Shown: positions 6,562 to 13,501 of the stretch, in pieces
Layout of the letters: each line of letters begins with the position of its first letter
How positions within the stretch are numbered: the stretch's first letter is position 1
From: Acidobacteriota bacterium
GTDB taxonomy: Bacteria > Acidobacteriota > Terriglobia > Terriglobales > Acidobacteriaceae
NCBI GenBank assembly: GCA_021809235.1
Contig: JAKBAG010000060.1
Coordinates: 1-13,502, forward strand
Length of the DNA stretch: 13,502 bases
Direction of reading: 5' to 3'
The notes under the pieces: generated by a model
Seen by the model: the letters and a program-made list of their open reading frames with translations, nothing else
Told to the model about the DNA's origin: nothing
Database searches by the model: none
Translations under genes and position numbers: made by a program

Positions 6562-8217
6562 ATGCCATCGATGGATCGATCCGTGGAAAGAAAACAAGCG
6601 GGAGAAAAGATTCTGCGCCTGGATGCGCGGGACAACGTTGCGGTGGCCCTTGAGTCCCTGTCTGCAGGTGAAGTAATTTCCGTCGACGGCCATCGGCTGC
6701 ACCTGAATCAGGCGGTGGAAGCCAAGCACAAGATCGCATTGGAGGCAATGGATGCCGGTGCCGCAGTGTGGATGTACGGAGTGCTGGTGGGCCGGATGCG
6801 CACGGCGATTCCGGCCGGGGGGCTCTTGACAACGCAGAATGTCTCCCATGACGCTGCCGGATATGCAGTGGACAGCAGCGGACACTATGCGTGGTTACCT
6901 CCGGATGTGGAGCGCTGGCGCGGGACAACCTTCGATGGATATCGCCGTGCGGACGGGCAGGTGGGCACTCGGAATTATTGGCTGGTGATTCCGCTGGTCT
7001 TCTGCGAAAACCGGAACGTCGATGCGTTGCGCGAGGCGCTGGAAGAGGAACTGGGGTATGCGTCACCGAATACGCATCGTGCACTGGTCCGCACGCTGGC
7101 TGCAAAGTGGCGCGGTAGTGTTGACGCTGCGGTACGAGCTGCAAACCCGAAAATCTTTCCCCAAGTGGACGGCATTCGTTTCCTCACGCACCAGGGTGGC
7201 TGCGGTGGTACGCGCGAAGATGCACAGGCACTCTGTGGTTTGCTGGCCGGCTACATTCATCATCCCAATGTTGCGGGAGCCACAGTTCTGAGCCTGGGCT
7301 GCCAGAATGCGCAGCCGAAGATGCTGCGTGAAGAGTTGGAAAAGCGTGGGCAGACAGAAAAATCGGTTTTAATCTTCACGCAGCAGGAGGCTGGTACGGA
7401 GCAGGCGCTGCTCGAGCAGGCGATTGCAGCCACTTTTTCCGGCTTGGAAGCAGCGAATGCTGCGCCTCGCAAGCCCGCACCGCTCAGTGCGTTGACAGTT
7501 GGGTTGAAGTGCGGTGGCTCGGATGGGTTCAGTGGTATTTCCGCCAACCCTGCTATTGGCCATCTCTCGGATCTGGTGGTGGCGCTTGGCGGCAGGACGA
7601 TCCTGTCGGAGTTTCCGGAGCTGTGCGGCGTGGAGCAGGAGTTGATCGACCGCTGTACCACGGTTGAGTCTGCCGAGCGATTTGCGGCACTGATGCGCGC
7701 GTACGAGGCGCGGGCCCGGGCAGTGCATTCTGGCTTCGAGATGAATCCATCCCCGGGCAATATTCGCGATGGACTGCTCACGGATGCCATGAAGTCAGCA
7801 GGCGCGGCACGCAAGGGCGGCACGGCTCCTGTGGCCGATGTGCTGGATTATCCGGAGTATGTGCGTCGAGCAGGTCTGACTCTGCTCTGCACCCCGGGCA
7901 ATGACGTGGAAGCGGTGACAGCGCAGGTGGGTGCGGGAGCAAATCTGGTCTTGTTCACAACCGGGCTGGGAACGCCGACGGGCAACCCGATTGCACCGGT
8001 CATGAAGCTGGCTACCAATGCACGACTGGCCGCACATATGCCGGATATCATCGACTTCGACACAAGCGCGATTCTGCGCGGCGAAGCTACCGTGGAACAG
8101 GTGGGCGAAGCGCTCCTGGACGAAGTGGTGGAGGTAGCCAGTGGACGTAGACTGACCAAAGCGGAAGAGTTGCGCCAGGACGACTTCATTCCCTGGAAGC
8201 GCGGCGTTTCGCTCTGA
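6562..8217 (+). CDS. uxaA: Altronate dehydratase family protein, SAF and catalytic domains fused (UxaA)
   Basis: A 551-residue enzyme of the UxaA/GarD family, which dehydrates D-altronate to 2-keto-3-deoxygluconate in galacturonate breakdown. An N-terminal SAF domain covers about 20-95 (DNVAVALESL at 24-33). The catalytic part starts at GYRRADGQVGTRN near residue 117. Metal-site motifs are GGCGGT (Cys214), LGCQNAQ (Cys247) and KCGGSDGFSG (Cys317), followed by NPSPGN and TGLGTPTGNPIAP. Length and domain order match full-length UxaA. The start is uncertain: ATGs at 6562 and 6571 both lack a well-placed SD (AGGA at 6543-6546 is distant). It lies 16 bases before uxuA, clearly one operon. Related dehydratases acting on galactarate or other aldonates share this fold, so the exact substrate rests partly on the uxuA neighbour. 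Confidence 0.9.
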   Translation: MPSMDRSVERKQAGEKILRLDARDNVAVALESLSAGEVISVDGHRLHLNQAVEAKHKIALEAMDAGAAVWMYGVLVGRMRTAIPAGGLLTTQNVSHDAAGYAVDSSGHYAWLPPDVERWRGTTFDGYRRADGQVGTRNYWLVIPLVFCENRNVDALREALEEELGYASPNTHRALVRTLAAKWRGSVDAAVRAANPKIFPQVDGIRFLTHQGGCGGTREDAQALCGLLAGYIHHPNVAGATVLSLGCQNAQPKMLREELEKRGQTEKSVLIFTQQEAGTEQALLEQAIAATFSGLEAANAAPRKPAPLSALTVGLKCGGSDGFSGISANPAIGHLSDLVVALGGRTILSEFPELCGVEQELIDRCTTVESAERFAALMRAYEARARAVHSGFEMNPSPGNIRDGLLTDAMKSAGAARKGGTAPVADVLDYPEYVRRAGLTLLCTPGNDVEAVTAQVGAGANLVLFTTGLGTPTGNPIAPVMKLATNARLAAHMPDIIDFDTSAILRGEATVEQVGEALLDEVVEVASGRRLTKAEELRQDDFIPWKRGVSL

Positions 8218-8233
8218 TCGGAGGGCGGTAAAC

Positions 8234-9409
8234 ATGGAAGCAACGTGGCGATGGTTTGGACCGCACGATCCGGTCACTCTCCAGGAGGCTCGGCAGGCGG
8301 GTGCGCGAGGAATCGTGAGCGCACTGCACGACTTTGCTCCCGGCACGGTGTGGCCGGTGGAGGAAATTGAAGAGCGACGGCTCAGGATTGAAGCTGCCGG
8401 ATTGCGCTGGAGCGTGGTGGAGAGCGTGAATGTCAGCGAGGCAATCAAACGACGCAACGGCCCGTGGCGGCAGCATGTGGATGCCTATATTGCGACGCTG
8501 CGGAATCTGGCACAAAGCGGTCTGCGGGTGGTTTGCTATAACGCCATGCCGGTGTTGGACTGGCTGCGTACGGATTTGGGCTGGGAGCTTGCCGACGGCT
8601 CGGTGACGATGCGGCTGGATGCGACCGCAATGGCAGCCTTTGATCTGTTTGTGCTGTGTCGCAGCGGTGCAGAAGAGGATTGGGATGCAGAGTTGCAGCG
8701 TTCTGCTGCCGAGCGATTCCAGGCGATGAGTCAAGGGGAGCGCGCACAGTTGGAGCGCATTGTTCTGGCAGGTTTGCCGGGCTCAAAGGACATCTATTCG
8801 CTGGAGTATCTGCGGGAGTCGATCGCAGTCTATCGCGAATTGGGTCGTGAAGGATTTCAGGCGAATGTCAGCGATTTTCTGCGAACCGTGGCTCCGGTCG
8901 CTGAGGAACTCGGAGTGAGGCTCTGCATTCATCCCGATGATCCGCCACGTTCGCTATTGGGATTGCCGCGGATTTGCAGTACGGCGGAAGATTTGTGCAT
9001 ACTCATGGATGCCACCCCGGAGTCGGCGAATGGGATCACCTTCTGCTCAGGATCGCTGGGCGTGCGTGCGGACAATGATCTTGCCGCGATCCTGAGTCAG
9101 TTTGCGGAGCGAGTGTGGTTTGTGCATCTGCGATCCACGCGGCGCGAAGAGAATCCTTTGAGCTTCCACGAGGCTCCGCATCTTGAGGGTGATGTGAATC
9201 TGGTAGAGATGCTGTGCCTGCTGGTACGCGAAGAGCGGCGTCGGCGTGCCGCGGGTGATCTGCAGGAGATTCCATTCCGCGCTGACCACGGGTTAAAGAT
9301 TCTGACGGATCGGGAGCGCGATTGTGTGCCGGGCTATCCTGCGGTGGGCCGGTTAAAGGGCCTGGCGGAGCTGCGCGGTGCGTTGGCAGCGGTTGAACGC
9401 TTGCTGTAA
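8234..9409 (+). CDS. uxuA: D-mannonate dehydratase
   Basis: A 391-residue UxuA enzyme, close to the family length, converting D-mannonate to 2-keto-3-deoxygluconate in glucuronate breakdown in the cytoplasm. The N-terminus WRWFGPHDPV and the blocks CIHPDDPP, TFCSGSLG, FVHLR, FHEAPHLEGDVN, ADHG and PGYPAVGRLKGL are characteristic. The four Mn ligands of the family appear as His233, Cys271, His298 and Asp351. The usual YNFMPV block reads YNAMPV (102-107), a small departure. ATG 8234 has a strong GGAGG (8220-8224), nine bases upstream. With uxaA it handles both hexuronate branches, which meet at KDG. The gene ends only eight bases before the convergent lutC, with no terminator between them. Confidence 0.96.
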   Translation: MEATWRWFGPHDPVTLQEARQAGARGIVSALHDFAPGTVWPVEEIEERRLRIEAAGLRWSVVESVNVSEAIKRRNGPWRQHVDAYIATLRNLAQSGLRVVCYNAMPVLDWLRTDLGWELADGSVTMRLDATAMAAFDLFVLCRSGAEEDWDAELQRSAAERFQAMSQGERAQLERIVLAGLPGSKDIYSLEYLRESIAVYRELGREGFQANVSDFLRTVAPVAEELGVRLCIHPDDPPRSLLGLPRICSTAEDLCILMDATPESANGITFCSGSLGVRADNDLAAILSQFAERVWFVHLRSTRREENPLSFHEAPHLEGDVNLVEMLCLLVREERRRRAAGDLQEIPFRADHGLKILTDRERDCVPGYPAVGRLKGLAELRGALAAVERLL

Positions 9410-9417
9410 GCCGATGT

Positions 9418-10071
9418 TCAGTCTGCCACAAGGAGCACGTGAAGTGTGCGCGGCCCGTGGACACCGCGAATGCGGGTCATCTCAATGTCTGCCGTGGCCG
9501 ATGGACCGGAGATGAAGGTGGTAGGCAGATCCGGTACAAGGTGCGGAAAAGCCTGCGGAACGCTGGCCACGATCTGACTTTCCAGAACCACGCAAAGATG
9601 AATGTCGGGGATGAGTGTGTGGCGACGCAGTCCCTGGCGTGGGTCCGATTGCAGGACGATGGAGCCGGTCTCTGCGATGGCAACTGTACAACCGGTCAGG
9701 ATGCCGGCTACGCGATCAAGCTCGTGAACGGACAGCGATTCCGCAGCGCGAAAATCCCATCCCTGCGGCAGCCAATCAGCTGGAATCCCGGAGACGAAAG
9801 CGAGCCTTGCCATACTACGGGAAGCAAGCGTGGACGCAATGGCTGCGGGCAGATCGGCATGCGAGGCAACGTGGGTACAGGCTGCGTCGTACTCATGCAG
9901 GCGCCGCACAAAAAGATCGAGGATAAAGCGGCCACTCTTCCCGTTTGCAGCGCGATAGTCGCGGGCGATGCGTGCATAATTGGCGGCTGCCGTCGACGCG
10001 GCTAGGGAGCTGTCACGGCCAAGTGCAGCGGCAATTCGGGCGAGGATCCGGGCGCGCGAATCGTCATTCAT
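9418..10071 (-). CDS. lutC: LutC, lactate utilization protein C (LUD domain)
   Basis: A 217-residue LUD (DUF162) protein, third member of the LutABC complex that oxidises L-lactate to pyruvate. The core motif AETGSIVLQ is at 133-141, and the C-terminal block FISGPSATADIEMTRIRGVHGP (187-208) is strongly conserved in the family. The frame is open further upstream, but the start at 10071 gives a normal N-terminus, has GGAG seven bases upstream, and overlaps the lutB stop in ATGAATGA, an arrangement that implies translational coupling. It is the last gene of lutA-lutB-lutC and meets uxuA tail to tail. Confidence 0.93.
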   Translation of the reverse strand: MNDDSRARILARIAAALGRDSSLAASTAAANYARIARDYRAANGKSGRFILDLFVRRLHEYDAACTHVASHADLPAAIASTLASRSMARLAFVSGIPADWLPQGWDFRAAESLSVHELDRVAGILTGCTVAIAETGSIVLQSDPRQGLRRHTLIPDIHLCVVLESQIVASVPQAFPHLVPDLPTTFISGPSATADIEMTRIRGVHGPRTLHVLLVAD

Positions 10072-11581
10072 GGCACGACTCCGAGCGCTGTTCGGTGTGC
10101 GGGTGCAACGATGGATTGGTCGAGCGGGTACGCCGCCACCAGTCACGGAAGGATTCCGCAGGCAGCGCAGGCAGATCGCGGGTTTTTGTCCAGCCGTTCA
10201 GCATACCGGGCAGCCATTCGATGAATCCATTACGAGAGATAAGTGGCCGCTGGGCAGTCTGTGCCAGATGAACAGCGGCTTGGAGGCGGTCTCCATCCTG
10301 CATCAGAAATGCGGCCGACTTCATCGCGATATTCCAGAAGCTGAGCCGACCACCAATCGTCGATTGCTCCTGTTCAACGATCTTGCCTCGTAGATGAATG
10401 AGCACCTCTGGGATGTTGATGGCAACCGGGCAGACCTCATAGCAGGCTCCGCAAAGCGAGGATGCGTAGGGTAGAGACTGCGCTGCCTCCATGGAGTGGA
10501 GCTGCGGTGTCAGAATGGCTCCGATCGGTCCTGCGTAGACGGATTCATAGGCATGTCCACCAGTCTGATGATAGACAGGGCACGCATTCAGGCATGCTGC
10601 GCAGCGGATACAGCGCAGGGTCTGGCGGGATTCATCCTCGGCAAGAATGGGCGAGCGGCCGTTGTCGAGCAGGATGACGTGAAATTCGCGTGGACCGTCG
10701 TCGTTTGGCGCACCAGACCAGATGGAATTGTAGGGATTCATTCGTTCGCCGGTAGCCGAGCGCGGCAGGATTTGCAGAAAGACATCGAGATCCTGAAAGC
10801 TGGGAAGAACCTTTTCGATGCCCACGATCGAGATCAGCACATCCGGAAGTGTCAGGCACATGCGGCCGTTACCTTCCGACTCGACAATGCAGACGCCGCC
10901 GGTATCGGCAAGTAGAAAATTGGCTCCGGAGATGGCGACACGCGTCGATAAAAACTTCTGGCGCAGGTAGTCGCGTGCAGCTGCGGTCAGTGCTTCCGGC
11001 GCATCGGAGAGATGCGGCTGTTGCATTGCACGCGCGAAAAGATCGCGGATCTGGCCGCGACTTTTATGCAGTGCGGGTACGACGAAGTGCGATGGCCGGT
11101 CTTTACCCATCTGGACGATCAGTTCGGCAAGATCTGTCTCCAGCGGATGAATGCCATGCTCCTCAAGGAAGGCGTTCAGGCCAATCTCCTCCGAGGTCAT
11201 CGTCTTGATTTTGAGGATCTCGCGCGGGGCATGTGGTGCGAGGATCTCCAGCACCAGTTTGCGTGCTTCCGCAGCGTCAGCAGCCCAGTGAACATGCCCA
11301 CCGTTGCGGGTGCAGTTGGCCTCGAACTCAAGCAGATAGTGATCCAGGTGCTCCAGCGTGTGTGCACGGATGGCTGCACCTGCTGTGCGCAGATCTTGCC
11401 ACTCGGGCAGTTCGGCAACAACGGCATTGCGCTTCGCCTGGATGATGTCTGTCGCGTTGCGAACATTACGGCGGGTCTGGGAGTGCGCAAAGGGCGCTTC
11501 TGAAGACGGCTTCTCTGCCAGCTCTTTCCGAGCAGCATCCGGGAAATCCTGGCGATTCCAGTGTGTTGGCTCCGGCTTCAT
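10064..11581 (-). CDS. lutB: LutB, iron-sulfur lactate oxidation protein
   Basis: A 505-residue protein with an N-terminal LUD domain (about 70-300, including GANFLLADTGGVCIVESEGNGR split around 219-240) and a C-terminal dicluster ferredoxin region. The cluster ligands are CxxCxxCxxxC at Cys324, 327, 330 and 334, and CxxCxxxCP at Cys377, 380 and 384. LutB passes electrons from lactate oxidation alongside LutA and LutC. Its ATG overlaps the lutA stop in ATGA, and GGGAGG lies eight bases upstream, so the start is secure. The tail past residue 490 is low in conservation and adds little. The genes are packed as one transcript with lutA first. Confidence 0.95.
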   Translation of the reverse strand: MKPEPTHWNRQDFPDAARKELAEKPSSEAPFAHSQTRRNVRNATDIIQAKRNAVVAELPEWQDLRTAGAAIRAHTLEHLDHYLLEFEANCTRNGGHVHWAADAAEARKLVLEILAPHAPREILKIKTMTSEEIGLNAFLEEHGIHPLETDLAELIVQMGKDRPSHFVVPALHKSRGQIRDLFARAMQQPHLSDAPEALTAAARDYLRQKFLSTRVAISGANFLLADTGGVCIVESEGNGRMCLTLPDVLISIVGIEKVLPSFQDLDVFLQILPRSATGERMNPYNSIWSGAPNDDGPREFHVILLDNGRSPILAEDESRQTLRCIRCAACLNACPVYHQTGGHAYESVYAGPIGAILTPQLHSMEAAQSLPYASSLCGACYEVCPVAINIPEVLIHLRGKIVEQEQSTIGGRLSFWNIAMKSAAFLMQDGDRLQAAVHLAQTAQRPLISRNGFIEWLPGMLNGWTKTRDLPALPAESFRDWWRRTRSTNPSLHPHTEQRSESCHE

Positions 11582-12378
11582 CGTGCAGTCCTCCCGAAGT
11601 TGGATACGGAGTGTTGCTCGGGGGCAAGGGCCGAATCATGCTCTGCGTCATCATCGGAGCAGGCAAGGATCTCCGCCAGATGAGCAGTGCGGACGAAGGT
11701 GCGCTGGCGATGGAGCGAGCCGTAAATGTGCATCAGACAACTCGTATCGACGGCTGTGAGTACTTCAGCGCCGCTGTTCAGCACGAAGCGTACCTTGTCG
11801 CTAAGTATGGCTGAGGAGACGTCGGCATTTTTGATGGCGAAGGTTCCGCCAAAGCCGCAACACTCCTGCGCGTTGCCAAGCGGAACAAGATCAAGACCGC
11901 GGACCCGATGTAGTAAGCGAAGCGGGATCGAGTCCAGGTGCAGGCTGCGCACCGAGTGGCAACTCGGATGATATGCGACTTTGTGTGTGAAGCGCGCGCC
12001 GACGTCCTCGATGCCTAGGCGACGGACAAGAAACTCAGAAAACTCAAAGATGCGCGGTAGCAGCGCTTCCACCTCGCGTTCCAGCGCCGGGTCGCGATCC
12101 AACTGCGCAGCCTTCCGGTAATGGTCGCGCATCATGGCAACACAGGATGAGGATGGCGCGACGATGGTTTCAGCATCAGCGAAAACGCGGAGAAAGTGGC
12201 GCAGGATTGGCAGCGTTTCCCGTAGGTAGCCGCTGTTCCAGTGCATTTGTCCGCAGCAGGTCTGTGCCTCGCGAAACTCTACCGCATGGCCCAGCCGCTC
12301 CAGCACGCGCACCACTGCCTTGCCGGTCTCGGGAAAGAGCGCGTCGTTGTAGCAAGGCATGAACAGTGAGATACGCAC
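11578..12378 (-). CDS. lutA: LutA, CCG-domain lactate oxidation protein (GTG start)
   Basis: A 266-residue protein with two cysteine-rich CCG domains, similar to the Fe-S subunits of glycolate oxidase and heterodisulfide reductase. The first has Cys9, Cys41-Cys42 (TCCGQMHWNSG) and Cys79. The second has Cys140, Cys173-Cys174 (ECCGFGGTFAIKN) and Cys214. The open frame extends 57 residues upstream to an ATG at 12549, but that extension is unlike the family. The GTG at 12378 follows AGGAG and gives the expected VRISLFMPCYNDALFPETG N-terminus, so I prefer it. The tail after about residue 240 is an acidic, variable addition. It is the first gene of lutABC, and its promoter should lie in 12379-12485, where I could not pick a convincing one. 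Confidence 0.92.
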   Translation of the reverse strand: MRISLFMPCYNDALFPETGKAVVRVLERLGHAVEFREAQTCCGQMHWNSGYLRETLPILRHFLRVFADAETIVAPSSSCVAMMRDHYRKAAQLDRDPALEREVEALLPRIFEFSEFLVRRLGIEDVGARFTHKVAYHPSCHSVRSLHLDSIPLRLLHRVRGLDLVPLGNAQECCGFGGTFAIKNADVSSAILSDKVRFVLNSGAEVLTAVDTSCLMHIYGSLHRQRTFVRTAHLAEILACSDDDAEHDSALAPEQHSVSNFGRTAR

Positions 12379-12485
12379 TAGGCTCCTGAAGGGGTTTGTG
12401 TGCCTGGACTCCGCTTGCTGTCTGCTGCAGTCAGCATACGATGCCGGATGGAAGTTGCGCAGAGTGGCAACTATCCGCTTTCCAT

Positions 12486-12683
12486 TCAGGGTGAAGGTTC
12501 GGGCTTGCGTCGGAATCCCCACGGACAGTGGCGGCAGCCGGACTGGCAACAGGAGCCGCGACGCAGATGGTACGCCTCCGTAAAGACCATGTACGGGCCG
12601 TCGAAGTAGAACTCGCCCTCACGCGGAGCGGACGTCCAGCCTGTGCTGTCGGGTCGCGTCGAGTTGTCCGGCTGATCGGGCAT
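12486..12683 (-). CDS. Small cysteine-rich DUF5522 family protein
   Basis: A 65-residue protein ending in the DUF5522 signature: MVFTEAYHLRRGSCC, then QSGCRHCPWGF. Cys45, Cys46, Cys50 and Cys53 with His39 and His52 form a compact likely metal site; no function is established that I know of. A longer frame starts at 12770, but the ATG at 12683 fits the family and places the start symmetrically to the divergent phosphatase gene. There is no well-spaced SD, and a GACAAT hexamer ends seven bases before the ATG, so a leaderless transcript is possible. It points toward lutA with 107 bases between them, so it may or may not be co-transcribed. Confidence 0.75.
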   Translation of the reverse strand: MPDQPDNSTRPDSTGWTSAPREGEFYFDGPYMVFTEAYHLRRGSCCQSGCRHCPWGFRRKPEPSP

Positions 12684-12687
12684 TGTC

Positions 12688-12748
12688 CTGATTGTCGCGC
12701 AGAAGCACCCTGGTTGGCGATGGTCAGAATGCGAGCCGATACAATCAG
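12688..12748. promoter_or_regulatory. Symmetric divergent promoter region with ACAATCAG inverted repeat
   Basis: CTGATTGT (12688-12695) and ACAATCAG (12741-12748) are perfect inverted copies, 45 bases apart, at the two edges of the 68-base gap between divergent starts. Read in each gene's own direction, ACAATCAG lies three bases before the phosphatase ATG and four before the DUF5522 ATG. Each copy contains a -10-like hexamer, TACAAT (12740-12745) or GACAAT (minus strand, 12696-12691), set six or seven bases before the ATG. That predicts mRNAs starting at or near the start codon. No good -35 elements were seen. Confidence 0.42.
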
Positions 12749-12751
12749 TGC

Positions 12752-13432
12752 ATGAGCGAGACAGGCACAATGCCCAACGAACTGACAGCAGAACAGCGTG
12801 CGCGACGCATCAAAATCGTATTGTTCGATGTAGATGGAGTGATGACAGATGGCGGAATCTGGATTTTTCCCGCGCCGGCAGCTTCAAGCGCTGCAACCCA
12901 GCAGCATCTGGGGCAGCGGGACGGTGAAACCGGGTTCGGCATTCAATCGACATCGATGGTCGAGGCCAAAGGCTTCCACGCCCATGACGGAACCGCATTT
13001 TCTCTAGCGCGACTGGGCGGGATGAAGTGTGGCTTCATCACCAAACGCATCTCAGAGACGGTGGCGCTGCGGGCACGCGACCTGAAGCTGGAGTTCCTCT
13101 ACATGGGTCAGTCCTTCAAGATGCAGGCTGTGCGCGAGATCATGGCAAAGGAGCAGGTCACGCTGGAGGAGATTGCATTTGTCGGTGACGACGTGATTGA
13201 TCTGCCTGTACTGCGGGAGTGCGGCCTGGCGATTGCCGTTGCCAATGCGCGCCAGCAGGTGAAGGCGGCCGCGCACTATGTGACGCCGCATGAAGGCGGG
13301 CACGGCGCTGGGCGCGATGCGGTGGAGTTTATCCTCGCCGCCAAGGGGCTGCTGGATGAGGTGATCGAAGCATACATCGACGAACGGAATCCGATGGCCG
13401 CGTCCATGGACATCGGCAAAGGACAGGCTTAG
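12752..13432 (+). CDS. KdsC-type HAD-superfamily phosphatase (3-deoxy-D-manno-octulosonate 8-phosphate phosphatase family)
   Basis: A 226-residue HAD phosphatase with KdsC-type motifs: motif I FDVDGVMTDGG (nucleophile Asp26, acid Asp28), motif II Thr97 in GFITKR, motif III Lys123, and motif IV VGDDVIDLP (Asp146, Asp147, Asp150). The C-terminus YVTPHEGGHGAGRDAVEFIL matches the KdsC tail. KdsC makes KDO for lipopolysaccharide. Two departures are visible: an insertion of about 35 residues (37-72) after motif I, rich in Ala, Gln and Ser, and TKR in place of the usual TGR after motif II. Both may be lineage features. ATGs at 12752 and 12770 are possible; neither has a clear SD, and TACAAT just upstream suggests leaderless initiation at 12752. 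An upstream frame from 12692 would run through the promoter. Other KDO/sialate-related HAD phosphatases cannot be excluded. Confidence 0.82.
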   Translation: MSETGTMPNELTAEQRARRIKIVLFDVDGVMTDGGIWIFPAPAASSAATQQHLGQRDGETGFGIQSTSMVEAKGFHAHDGTAFSLARLGGMKCGFITKRISETVALRARDLKLEFLYMGQSFKMQAVREIMAKEQVTLEEIAFVGDDVIDLPVLRECGLAIAVANARQQVKAAAHYVTPHEGGHGAGRDAVEFILAAKGLLDEVIEAYIDERNPMAASMDIGKGQA

Positions 13433-13444
13433 AAATTACAGGCC

Positions 13445-13501
13445 CTAAAGACCCAGGATGCGGCGATTCCGCACGGAATCGCCCTCCGAAGCAGCAAAGT
13501 C
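13445..13501 (-). CDS. Possible 3' end of a gene entering from the right edge
   Basis: The minus strand is open from the window edge to a TAG at 13447-13445, reading 18 residues that end RNRRILGL. A short plus-strand frame from ATG 13458 (MRRFRTESPSEA, open to the edge) is equally possible. Neither has enough sequence to identify and no SD supports the plus-strand start. If the minus-strand frame is real, it is convergent with the phosphatase gene, 12 bases away. Confidence 0.25.
   Translation of the reverse strand, partial: DFAASEGDSVRNRRILGL
13462..13483. repeat. Perfect 10-bp inverted repeat after the phosphatase gene
   Basis: GGCGATTCCG (13462-13471) and CGGAATCGCC (13474-13483) are exact reverse complements separated by CA. 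As RNA this is a nine-pair stem with a four-base loop. It sits 30 bases after the phosphatase stop, where a terminator would be expected, but no T run follows on either strand. It could be a bidirectional stop signal without a U tail, a REP-like element, or part of a coding region running off the window. Confidence 0.5.

Noticed and set aside
6568..6582. ATCGAT / GGATCGATCC palindromes at the start of uxaA
   Set aside because: They lie within coding sequence, are built from a short repeated GATC/ATCGAT unit, and have no supporting second site.
6439..6885. N-terminal extension of the hydroxyacid dehydrogenase frame up to 6885
   Set aside because: It would overlap uxaA on the other strand and cover both promoters and the operator. 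Its residues do not resemble the family, and the start at 6438 has a good SD.
9439..10005. 188-residue plus-strand frame opposite lutC
   Set aside because: It lies antisense to a well-supported gene and shows no family motif, so it is a shadow of lutC codon bias.
12379..12549. 57-residue N-terminal extension of LutA from an ATG at 12549
   Set aside because: LutA family proteins begin at the VRISLFMPCYN segment. The extension would also overlap the DUF5522 coding region, and GTG 12378 has AGGAG upstream.
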